The notes under the pieces: model-generated
Told to the model about the DNA's origin: nothing
What the model saw: only the letters and a program-made list of their open reading frames with translations
Databases searched by the model: none
Shown here: piece after piece, positions 1 through 6,134 of the stretch
Layout: each line of letters opens with the position of its first letter
Position numbering within the stretch: the stretch's first letter is position 1
From: Spirosoma fluviale
GTDB taxonomy: Bacteria; Bacteroidota; Bacteroidia; Cytophagales; Spirosomataceae
Length of the DNA stretch: 6,404 nt
Reading direction: 5' to 3'
NCBI GenBank assembly: GCA_945860325.1
Contig: CAMARL010000116.1
Span: forward strand, 1 to 6,404
Translations under genes and position numbers: made by a program

Positions 1-1289
1 CCATACACCATGGTTACGTACAAAACTTGGATAAATACCAACAAAATTAAAAACCAAAAACTGGAGGTTCCCACATGAACGATCCTTTTTACTTCAGGTT
101 TTTTGGGATTTTTACCTGGAAAAATCGTGGTCAACGATGATTCCTCTAAAGTCAATTTTGAACCATCTGTATATGAATATTCCGTCTTCATCGTTTTCTT
201 TAAATCTACACTTTTAGGTATCATATAATAGTCCGTATTAATCACCTTTGAACCTGCCACTTCTGTTTTCAGGGACACATCCGCTGTTTCATACATGGCC
301 TGATAAATAGGCCGGTAGGTACAAATGGCTAATAACATGCCGGTCAGCATCACCACTTTACGACCAATCTTATCTGATAGCCAACCAAAAAAGATGAAAA
401 ACCCGGTGCCACCTGCCAATGAAGCGGCAATGATGTAATTACTTTGCTCAAATTCGATATTGGCTACTTTTTGAAGAAAAGAAAGGGCGTAAAACTGACC
501 TGTGTACCAGACCACTCCTTGGCCCATCGTGGCACCAAATAAAGCCAATAAAACAAATTTGAAATTCAATTTTTTACCAAAAGATTCTTTTAGTGGGTTT
601 GCGACAATTTCACCTGCAGCTTTTGCTTTTTCAAACATGGGCGACTCGTCCATATTTTTACGAATGAAATACGATATGCCCACCATGACAATGGAAATGA
701 GGAATGGGATACGCCAACCGAAATTCGCGAAGGCTTCCGCGCTCATCGACTTTTTGGTGGCCAAAATGACCAATAATGAAATAAATAAGCCTAAAGAAGC
801 GGTAGTTTGAATCCAAGCGGTTCGATACCCTCTTTTTCCCGGCTCTGAATGTTCAGCCACATAGGTGGCCGCGCCTCCATATTCACCACCTAAGGCTAAA
901 CCTTGAAGCAAGCGTAATATCAAAACGAGCAAAGGCGCTAGAAAACCAATCGTCTCGTATCCCGGGATTAGACCAATGGCAAAAGTAGAAAAACCCATGA
1001 TCAATAAAGTGACCATGAACGTATATTTACGGCCAATTAAATCCCCTAAGCGCCCAAAAAACAAAGCACCAAAAGGACGAACCACAAAACCTGCCGCGAA
1101 AGTGGCTAAGGTGGATAAAAAAGCAGCGGTGGGGTTATCAGAAGGGAAAAATTTAGTGGCTATCACGACGGATAAGCTACCAAAAATATAAAAATCGTAC
1201 CATTCAATTAGGGTTCCGACAGATGAGGCGGCGATAACTTTGCGAAGTTTTTTCTTGTCGACCTGTTCGGAGGAAATAGATGAAGTCAT
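1..1289 (-). CDS. MHS-family MFS transporter (3' end outside window)
   Basis: This is an inner-membrane proton symporter of the metabolite:H+ symporter branch of the major facilitator superfamily. 429 residues are visible from the ATG at 1287-1289, with no internal stop, and the frame runs off the left edge. Visible hallmarks are a first helix with TLIEWYDFYIFG (residues 26-37), the loop 2-3 signature GRLGDLIGRK (79-88), GGEYGGA (134-140), the WRIPFL...ESPMF stretch (192-219) and the repeated loop signature GWLSDKIGRK (302-311). About ten membrane segments are present. A hydrophilic stretch of about 75 residues (roughly 334-408) sits between predicted helices 9 and 10, on the periplasmic side if the N-terminus is cytoplasmic. 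Related family members carry proline/betaine, citrate, 2-oxoglutarate or shikimate; the substrate here cannot be told. It is divergent from the isomerase-like gene, with a three-half-site repeat just upstream of its start. The family call is firm. Confidence 0.93.
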   Translation of the reverse strand, partial: MTSSISSEQVDKKKLRKVIAASSVGTLIEWYDFYIFGSLSVVIATKFFPSDNPTAAFLSTLATFAAGFVVRPFGALFFGRLGDLIGRKYTFMVTLLIMGFSTFAIGLIPGYETIGFLAPLLVLILRLLQGLALGGEYGGAATYVAEHSEPGKRGYRTAWIQTTASLGLFISLLVILATKKSMSAEAFANFGWRIPFLISIVMVGISYFIRKNMDESPMFEKAKAAGEIVANPLKESFGKKLNFKFVLLALFGATMGQGVVWYTGQFYALSFLQKVANIEFEQSNYIIAASLAGGTGFFIFFGWLSDKIGRKVVMLTGMLLAICTYRPIYQAMYETADVSLKTEVAGSKVINTDYYMIPKSVDLKKTMKTEYSYTDGSKLTLEESSLTTIFPGKNPKKPEVKRIVHVGTSSFWFLILLVFIQVLYVTMVY

Positions 1290-1546
1290 TGTGTAAGCTA
1301 GGTTTCTCGTGATAAAATCACTTGTGATGACAAATTAAGCAATATTTCATTATTTTTAGAAAAAATTAATCTTAATGATGAAAAAAATACCCTCCAATCC
1401 GATTGAATTCTAGGTACTTTAAAGACATCGATTGATATAGCAGGAAATTAAAATTTCGTCGCATAATTCACCTTTAAGGGTAACAATTCTCAAAAATTAT
1501 TATATCATTGTGGTACATTAAAATTTACAATAAAACCTATTTCAAT
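1290..1546. other. Divergent intergenic region
   Basis: This AT-rich spacer separates the leftward transporter from the rightward isomerase-like gene and must contain both promoters. Apart from the half-site cluster at 1309-1328 and the weak minus-strand -7-like element at 1331-1338, I see no convincing promoter. For the rightward gene the best -7 resemblance is TATCATTG (1503-1510), which has one mismatch and no suitable -33 partner. No small gene or RNA gene is apparent. Confidence 0.6.
1309..1328. promoter_or_regulatory. Three alternating GTGAT half-sites upstream of the MFS gene
   Basis: GTGAT-AAA-ATCAC (1309-1321) is a perfect inverted repeat. A further GTGAT follows after two bases (1324-1328), so ATCAC-TT-GTGAT is a second perfect inverted repeat. 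The cluster lies 20-39 bp before the transporter start codon. On the minus strand a weak -7-like element, TTAATTTG (1331-1338; consensus TAnnTTTG, one mismatch), lies directly upstream, so the repeat would sit at or just after the transcription start. The half-site GTGA/TCAC is the CRP-type core and resembles the site at 6071-6086, but the spacer is 5 rather than 6 bp. It may be an operator or a 5' leader hairpin. Confidence 0.4.
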
Positions 1547-2557
1547 ATGTCAAATCAAAACAATCAATCTCGTCGTCAATTTTTGATCAACGGGTCATTA
1601 GCTTCTTTAGGAGTTTTATGGGCAAGCCAAGCAGCTGTTTCAAGCACATTATTTGCAGGAAAGCCTAATTCTAAATTTGGAGGTGTTCAAATTGGAGCCA
1701 TCACTTATTCATTCCGCAGCATGCCTGGTAGTGTTGATGATTTAATTAAATACTGTGTAGAATGTAACATTAGTGCGATTGAATTAATGGGAGATGCCGT
1801 TGAAGAATATGCGGGCAAACCAAAAAGCACTATGGCAAGGGCCGCTTATGTTCCAGGTCAGCCACGTCCACAGATGACAGATGAGCAAAGAGCTGCGATG
1901 GCAAAATTAAATAAAGATGTTGCTGATTGGCGCGCAAGTGTTTCGATGGATAAGTTTGCTGAAGTAAGAAAAATGTTCAACAACGCAGGCATTTCAATAT
2001 ATGCATTTAAGCCGAACGCTTTAGGTCCAAATAATACAGATGGAGAAGTTGAATATGCGTTAAAAGCAGCGAAGGCTTTAGGAGCAAATTCAGTAACGAT
2101 TGAATTACCTACCGATTTAAAACAATCTCAGAGATTAGGCGATTTAGCATCAAAGCATAAAGTATACATCGGATATCATGCGCACTTACAGGCCACAGAT
2201 ACCGCTTGGGATGCGGCTTTAGCACAATCACCATATAATTCCTTGAACCTAGATTGCGGACACTATATTGCCGCAGGTGGTCCAAATACAACAGCTACTT
2301 TATTAGCTTTAATCGAAGCAAAACATGACCGTATCACAAGCATGCACATTAAAGACCGCAAGAATAAAGATAATGGAGGTCAAAATGTTGTTTGGGGTCA
2401 AGGAAATACGCCATTGAAAGATATCTTAGGTTTATTGAAATCTAAAAAATACAAATTCCCTGCTTCGATCGAGTTAGAATATGATATTCCTGCTGGTTCT
2501 GATGCAGTCCAAGAGACCAAAAAATGTGTGGAATACGCGAAAGCGATCCTTTCATAA
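1547..2557 (+). CDS. Tat-exported sugar phosphate isomerase/epimerase-like TIM-barrel protein
   Basis: This 336-residue protein belongs to the xylose isomerase-like TIM-barrel (AP endonuclease 2) superfamily. I chose the ATG at 1547 over an in-frame TTG at 1508: it places a Tat signal at the very N-terminus (SRRQFLI at about residues 8-14, then a hydrophobic stretch ending near ...SSTLFAG), and its 14-nt context recurs at the start of the gene at 4384. The expected metal-site residues of the barrel are present: E186 (IELP), H211/H213 (GYHAH), D236 and H239 (LDCGH), H267 with D270-R271 (MHIKDR) and E309 (SIELEYD). This supports an active divalent-metal enzyme that folds in the cytoplasm and is exported to the periplasm. 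A polar segment around residues 77-115 is inserted early in the barrel. Isomerisation or epimerisation of a sugar is the family-level guess; the substrate is unknown. A long hairpin follows the gene. Confidence 0.9.
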   Translation: MSNQNNQSRRQFLINGSLASLGVLWASQAAVSSTLFAGKPNSKFGGVQIGAITYSFRSMPGSVDDLIKYCVECNISAIELMGDAVEEYAGKPKSTMARAAYVPGQPRPQMTDEQRAAMAKLNKDVADWRASVSMDKFAEVRKMFNNAGISIYAFKPNALGPNNTDGEVEYALKAAKALGANSVTIELPTDLKQSQRLGDLASKHKVYIGYHAHLQATDTAWDAALAQSPYNSLNLDCGHYIAAGGPNTTATLLALIEAKHDRITSMHIKDRKNKDNGGQNVVWGQGNTPLKDILGLLKSKKYKFPASIELEYDIPAGSDAVQETKKCVEYAKAILS

Positions 2558-2575
2558 ATTAAGAATTTACCTATG

Positions 2576-2620
2576 AATCGCGTTGTTAATCTACCATTTT
2601 GATTAGCAACGCGATTTTAT
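2576..2620 (+). terminator. Long hairpin after the isomerase-like gene, probable terminator
   Basis: A 16-bp stem (2576-2591 pairing with 2601-2616, one G-U wobble) encloses a 9-nt loop, starts 18 nt after the stop codon and is followed by TTAT. The U-tract is short and interrupted, so termination may be partial. Some transcripts may read into the esterase gene, for which no clear promoter of its own is visible. Confidence 0.7.
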
Positions 2621-2646
2621 ATAAACCATAAAACAAAAATTAAACT

Positions 2647-4290
2647 ATGAAGTCAAAATCTACTTTTTTCATCGTTCTGATGAGCTTTTTAACTTTCGTC
2701 ATGCATGCACAAGAAATCGCAAATCCGTATGGATTAACAACCCAAGTGAAAACCAAATATGGTACCTTAGAAGGAACCTTCGATACTAGAACAAAAATTG
2801 CCAGTTTTAAAGGTGTTCCCTTTGCACTTCCTCCTGTAGGAGCCTTAAGGTGGAGAGAGCCAATGGATCCAAAACCCTGGAGTGGAGTTTTACAAGCTAA
2901 GAAATTTGGTCCAAAAGCAATCCAAGCTCCCTTATTTGGCGATATGGGTTTTCGTAGCAATGGAATGAGCGAGGATTGTTTATATCTAAACATTTGGTCA
3001 CCTAATCCAAGATCGACTGCCAAATTACCTGTGTTAGTTTATTTTTATGGAGGTGGATTTATGGCCGGTGATGGTTCAGAGCCAAGATATGATGGAGAAG
3101 TAATCGCTCAAAAAGGAATTGTTACCGTCACGGTCAATTACCGTTTGGGCTTATTAGGTTTCTTTTCTCATCCAGAGTTAACGAAAGAATCGCCACATAA
3201 GGCCAGCGGAAATCAAGGTTTATTAGATCAATATGCTTCATTGAAATGGGTTAAAGAGAATATTGAAAATTTCGGTGGTGATCCAAACCGTGTGACCATC
3301 GCCGGTGAATCAGCAGGGTCAATGTCGGTAAGTGCCCAAATGGCCTCTCCCCTTTCTAAAAACTTAATTCATGGCGCGGTAGGTGAAAGTGGAGCCTGGA
3401 TCGGTTCAGGCTTAGGACCTGTCACGTTAAAAGATGCCGAAAAGGTAGGCGTTACTTTTGGCGAAAAAGCAGGTGCTAAATCTTTGAAAGAATTAAGGGA
3501 TATCCCTACCTTAGATTTATACCAAAAAATGTTAGAGCCAGGAATGCCACGTTTTTCAGCGTGCATCGATGGATATTTTATTTCAAAAACCTTGCCTGAG
3601 ATATTTGCCAATAAAGAGCAGGCGATGGTTCCATTACTATTAGGCTGGAATTCAGAGGAAATGAATTATAAATCCATGACGAAAGGACAGCCTATTACTA
3701 CAGAAAATTATTCAGCGGCAGTTAAAGACTTGTACAAAGAAAATGCGGACAAGGTTTTAGCTCTTTATCCTGGTAAGTCGGCCGAGGAAGCAGAACAATC
3801 AGCCACTGATTTAGCAGGTGACCGTTTCATCGGTTTCTCTACTTGGAAATGGTTTGATATGCATCGCAAAAACAGTCAAAATCCGGTGTATCGATATTAT
3901 TATGCGAGGCCTCGACCTGAAATGATCGTCAAAGGTGTCCAAGCGGCTCTTGCGGGTGGCGTAGTGAAAGCAGATCCAAATGCGCCCAAACAAGCAGCGC
4001 CAAAAGGTGCTGTCCACTCGGCAGACATCGAATATTTCATGGGAAATCTTTCGACTAATTTGACCTATGGTTGGACCCCTGATGATCATAAAACCTCAAA
4101 AGATATGCAAGATTATCTAGCTAATTTCATTAAAACTGGAAATCCTAACGGAGGAAAATTGACGAATTGGCCTGCTTCAGGCCAAGAAGCCCAACCAGAA
4201 TACATGATTTTAGATGCTAACCCTCGCGTAGTCAAAGGGACAAAAGATGCTCGTTATGAATTATTAGATTCCATTATCTTTAAAAAATAA
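2647..4290 (+). CDS. Secreted type-B carboxylesterase (COesterase, alpha/beta hydrolase)
   Basis: This 547-residue serine esterase is related to p-nitrobenzyl esterase and the cholinesterases and is of usual length for the family. A Sec signal peptide (lysines at 2 and 4, hydrophobic core 7-19) likely ends at HA|Q after residue 21, so the enzyme is periplasmic or secreted. The fold landmarks appear in order: FKGVPFALPPVGALRW near the N-terminus, SEDCLYLNIW, the oxyanion-hole segment YFYGGGF, then the nucleophile elbow GESAGS with S222. The acid is probably E338 in GWNSEE, aligned with the DEG of cholinesterases. The histidine is H457 in GAVHSADIEYFMG. The full triad implies an active hydrolase of carboxylic esters; the natural substrate is unknown. 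About 28 Ala/Pro-rich residues (425-452) are inserted before the histidine loop. It lies 89 nt after the isomerase-like gene, with a hairpin between them and a strong terminator after it. Confidence 0.95.
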   Translation: MKSKSTFFIVLMSFLTFVMHAQEIANPYGLTTQVKTKYGTLEGTFDTRTKIASFKGVPFALPPVGALRWREPMDPKPWSGVLQAKKFGPKAIQAPLFGDMGFRSNGMSEDCLYLNIWSPNPRSTAKLPVLVYFYGGGFMAGDGSEPRYDGEVIAQKGIVTVTVNYRLGLLGFFSHPELTKESPHKASGNQGLLDQYASLKWVKENIENFGGDPNRVTIAGESAGSMSVSAQMASPLSKNLIHGAVGESGAWIGSGLGPVTLKDAEKVGVTFGEKAGAKSLKELRDIPTLDLYQKMLEPGMPRFSACIDGYFISKTLPEIFANKEQAMVPLLLGWNSEEMNYKSMTKGQPITTENYSAAVKDLYKENADKVLALYPGKSAEEAEQSATDLAGDRFIGFSTWKWFDMHRKNSQNPVYRYYYARPRPEMIVKGVQAALAGGVVKADPNAPKQAAPKGAVHSADIEYFMGNLSTNLTYGWTPDDHKTSKDMQDYLANFIKTGNPNGGKLTNWPASGQEAQPEYMILDANPRVVKGTKDARYELLDSIIFKK

Positions 4291-4312
4291 TTTTCGAATC
4301 TAAATAAAATTT

Positions 4313-4339
4313 AAGGCCGTTTTTTAAACGGCCTTTTTT
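4313..4339 (+). terminator. Rho-independent terminator after the esterase
   Basis: The perfect 10-bp stem AAGGCCGTTT / AAACGGCCTT (4313-4322 with 4326-4335) has a TTT loop and leads into a T-run through 4339. It starts 22 nt after the esterase stop codon and separates that gene from the oxidoreductase-regulator pair. Confidence 0.93.
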
Positions 4340-4383
4340 CATGTCTATAATTGATTATTTTTACCAGATCATTTTAATTCAAT

Positions 4384-5433
4384 ATGTCAAACCCAATTAT
4401 CAAATCAGCATTACTATCCTACGGGATGTCTGGACGTGTATTCCATGCCCCTTTCATTGATTTACATCTAGGATTTTCTCTAGCAGGTGCTTGGGAAAGA
4501 ACCAACAAAAATATTGAAAAGGATTATCCTGGGGTTAAATCCTATGCAAGTCTAGACGAAATTTTAGCAGATCCCACGATCGATTTAGTCGTGGTTAACA
4601 CGCCCATTTACTCCCATTATGAATATGCATTAGCCGCTTTAAATGCTGGCAAACACATCATTGTAGAAAAAGCATTTACGACTAATTTACAAGAGGCATT
4701 AGCCTTAGATACATTAGCGAAATCAAAATCAAAGCATATTTTTGTGTACCAAAACAGGCGTTTAGATTCCGATTTCCTGACCGTAAAGAAAATAGTAGAT
4801 GCAGGCGTATTAGGCGAGTTGGTGGAAGTAGAGATCAGATACGATCGATTTAATGGAGCTCAATCACCCAAATTACACAAAGAAATTCCAGGACCCGGTG
4901 CAGGCATCGTGAAAGATTTAGGACCGCATCTCATCGACCAAGCCATTTATTTATTTGGGTCACCGGAAAAAGTATTCGCGGATTTACGAATGACGCGTCC
5001 CGAAACCCAAGTAGATGATTATTTTGAAATATTATTTTATTACCCTAACCTGAGGGTTCGACTTAGAGGCGGGTATTATTTCAAAGAGCCCGTCCCATCG
5101 TTCCAATTACATGGAAAAAAGGGAAGCTTTTTAAAAGTGAGGGCCGACAAACAAGAAACTGAATTATTGGCTGGATTAAAGCCACAGGGGGATTATTGGG
5201 GAACAGAAACGGAAAATGATTTTGGGATTTTACACGTAGATGGACAGGAAAAAACTAGAATTCCATCCGAAAAAGGGAATTTCATGTATTTCTATGAAAA
5301 TGTATTTGACACCCTTCAAGGTAGGGCTGAACCATTTGTTTCAGCCATGCAGGGAGCTCAATGCATGCAAGTCATCGATGCTGTTTTTGAAAGCCATGAA
5401 ACGCAAAAAGTGATTCATTTACCTTCTTTATAG
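4384..5433 (+). CDS. Gfo/Idh/MocA-family NAD(P)-dependent oxidoreductase
   Basis: This 349-residue cytoplasmic dehydrogenase resembles the scyllo-inositol dehydrogenase-like branch (YdgJ/IolW type), as judged from its N-terminus SYGMSGRVFHAPF and from VYQNRRLDSDFLTVKKI. It has an N-terminal Rossmann domain (about 1-120), then the alpha/beta substrate domain. The dinucleotide loop reads S12-Y-G-M-S-G17, with Ser where the first Gly of GxGxxG usually stands. The catalytic lysine is K96 in VEKAF, where most relatives have EKP. The second motif is D178-LGP-H182 (KDLGPHLID). Lysine and histidine are therefore kept and the enzyme is probably active, oxidising or reducing a polyol or sugar; the substrate cannot be named. 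The gene follows a strong terminator, so it needs its own promoter, but none is clear in 4340-4383. The next gene starts 6 nt after the stop codon, indicating co-transcription. Confidence 0.93.
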   Translation: MSNPIIKSALLSYGMSGRVFHAPFIDLHLGFSLAGAWERTNKNIEKDYPGVKSYASLDEILADPTIDLVVVNTPIYSHYEYALAALNAGKHIIVEKAFTTNLQEALALDTLAKSKSKHIFVYQNRRLDSDFLTVKKIVDAGVLGELVEVEIRYDRFNGAQSPKLHKEIPGPGAGIVKDLGPHLIDQAIYLFGSPEKVFADLRMTRPETQVDDYFEILFYYPNLRVRLRGGYYFKEPVPSFQLHGKKGSFLKVRADKQETELLAGLKPQGDYWGTETENDFGILHVDGQEKTRIPSEKGNFMYFYENVFDTLQGRAEPFVSAMQGAQCMQVIDAVFESHETQKVIHLPSL

Positions 5434-5439
5434 ATCAAA

Positions 5440-6075
5440 ATGGAAATCCCACCGATGCTTTTCACACAATTTGAACCTGAATTATCCAAAAAAATTCAGC
5501 AAGTTGGCGTAGTCAGAAAATTTAAATCAGATGAATTCCTGATGAAAACTGGACAGTCGATTCGCTCCGCTGTTTTGGTTACCAAAGGAATTATCAAAGT
5601 GTTTCGAGAGGATGATGAGGGAAATGAAATTTTCATGTATAACCTACATCCTGGAGAGGCATGCGCTATTTCGATGACTTGTGCGGCCCGACAAATCGCT
5701 TCCCAAATCATGGCGAAAGCATTGATTGATACTGAAGTTATTGCCATTCCCGCCGAGTTAATGGATGAGTGGGGTTATAAGTATAAATCTTGGTACCAAT
5801 TTGTATTAGAAACTTATCGGTCTCGTTTTGAGGAATTATTGGATACCTTGGATCAAATTGCATTTAGAAACTTAGATGAGCGTTTGCTTTGGTACTTAAA
5901 ACAACATCAAAAAAGCTTAAAAACGAATGTCCTAAAGGCCTCTTTTACCGAAATTGCTCATGAACTTAACTCGTCAAGGGAGGTGATTTCAAGGCTTATC
6001 AAGAAATTAGCCGAGAAAGGCCACATCAAAATGCATAAAAATCAAATTGAAATCATCGACTTAAAAGGACTGTGA
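5440..6075 (+). CDS. Crp/Fnr-family transcriptional regulator with a two-cysteine sensor region
   Basis: This 211-residue DNA-binding regulator starts at the ATG 6 nt after the oxidoreductase stop; M6 (5455) is a possible alternative start. Residues about 15-120 form the cNMP-binding-like beta-roll (RKFKSDEFLMKTGQ, VTKGIIKVFREDDEGNEIFMYNLHPGE). A long dimerisation helix follows (about 120-150), then a winged helix-turn-helix (about 160-207). The recognition helix SSREVISR contains R180, E181, S184 and R185. R180, E181 and R185 match the three residues with which E. coli CRP reads GTGA, and E-x-x-S-R is also the FNR pattern. The cAMP pocket Arg-Ser pair is not recognisable: after G72-E73 the segment reads ACAISMTCAAR. 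The only cysteines in the protein are C75 and C81, there. The FNR N-terminal iron-sulfur cysteines are absent. The ligand is unknown; location beside a TauE/SafE gene suggests sulfur-related control. Confidence 0.93.
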   Translation: MEIPPMLFTQFEPELSKKIQQVGVVRKFKSDEFLMKTGQSIRSAVLVTKGIIKVFREDDEGNEIFMYNLHPGEACAISMTCAARQIASQIMAKALIDTEVIAIPAELMDEWGYKYKSWYQFVLETYRSRFEELLDTLDQIAFRNLDERLLWYLKQHQKSLKTNVLKASFTEIAHELNSSREVISRLIKKLAEKGHIKMHKNQIEIIDLKGL

Positions 6076-6086
6076 TAAAAGTCACC
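6071..6086. promoter_or_regulatory. CRP-type binding site TGTGA-N6-TCACC before the permease gene
   Basis: TGTGA TAAAAG TCACC matches the CRP consensus TGTGA-N6-TCACA at 9 of 10 defined bases with the correct 6-bp spacer. It overlaps the last codons and stop of the regulator gene. Its centre (6078.5) is about 42-44 bp upstream of the start of transcription predicted from the -7 element at 6108-6115, the class II activator distance. The encoded regulator carries a CRP-like recognition helix, so it is the natural candidate to bind here. Confidence 0.5.
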
Positions 6087-6087
6087 A

Positions 6088-6115
6088 TTTAGCCTGGTAA
6101 TTTAATCTATATTTG
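6088..6115 (+). promoter_or_regulatory. Bacteroidota-type promoter for the TauE/SafE gene
   Basis: TATATTTG (6108-6115) is an exact match to the Bacteroidota -7 consensus TAnnTTTG. A weak -33-like TTTA (6088-6091; consensus TTTG) lies 16 bp upstream. Transcription would start near 6120-6122, giving a leader of about 13-15 nt before the ATG at 6135. A weak -33 next to an upstream CRP-type site is what an activator-dependent promoter would look like. Confidence 0.55.
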
Positions 6116-6125
6116 TCCCAACAAA
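6112..6125. promoter_or_regulatory. Inverted repeat TTTGT-N4-ACAAA overlapping the permease promoter
   Basis: TTTGT CCCA ACAAA is a perfect 5-4-5 inverted repeat, the spacing of FNR-type sites (TTGAT-N4-ATCAA) but with different half-sites. It overlaps the TTTG of the -7 element and the predicted start of transcription. A protein bound here would be expected to block the promoter. With only 5-bp arms in AT-rich DNA it could be chance. Confidence 0.3.
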
Positions 6126-6134
6126 AAAAAGAAA

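Noticed and set aside
502..1191. Rightward open frames at 502-810 and 976-1191
   Set aside because: They lie antisense inside the MFS gene, encode unrecognisable low-complexity peptides, and the minus-strand frame shows clear family motifs throughout.
1503..1510. TATCATTG as the -7 element of the isomerase-like gene
   Set aside because: It has one mismatch to TAnnTTTG and no -33-like TTTG at a workable distance, so it was not listed as a promoter.
1508..1546. Upstream TTG start adding 13 residues to the isomerase-like protein
   Set aside because: It would push the twin-arginine signal inward behind an unlikely leader; ATG 1547 puts the signal at the N-terminus and shares its context with another gene.
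2640..4089. Leftward open frames within the esterase gene
   Set aside because: They are antisense to a long gene with a full catalytic triad, have no family features and no promoter.
4344..4370. TATAATTG and TTGAT...ATCA near the oxidoreductase start as promoter or FNR site
   Set aside because: The -7-like match is imperfect with only terminator T-run upstream, and the TTGAT/ATCA halves are about 12 bp apart, not the 4 bp of FNR sites.
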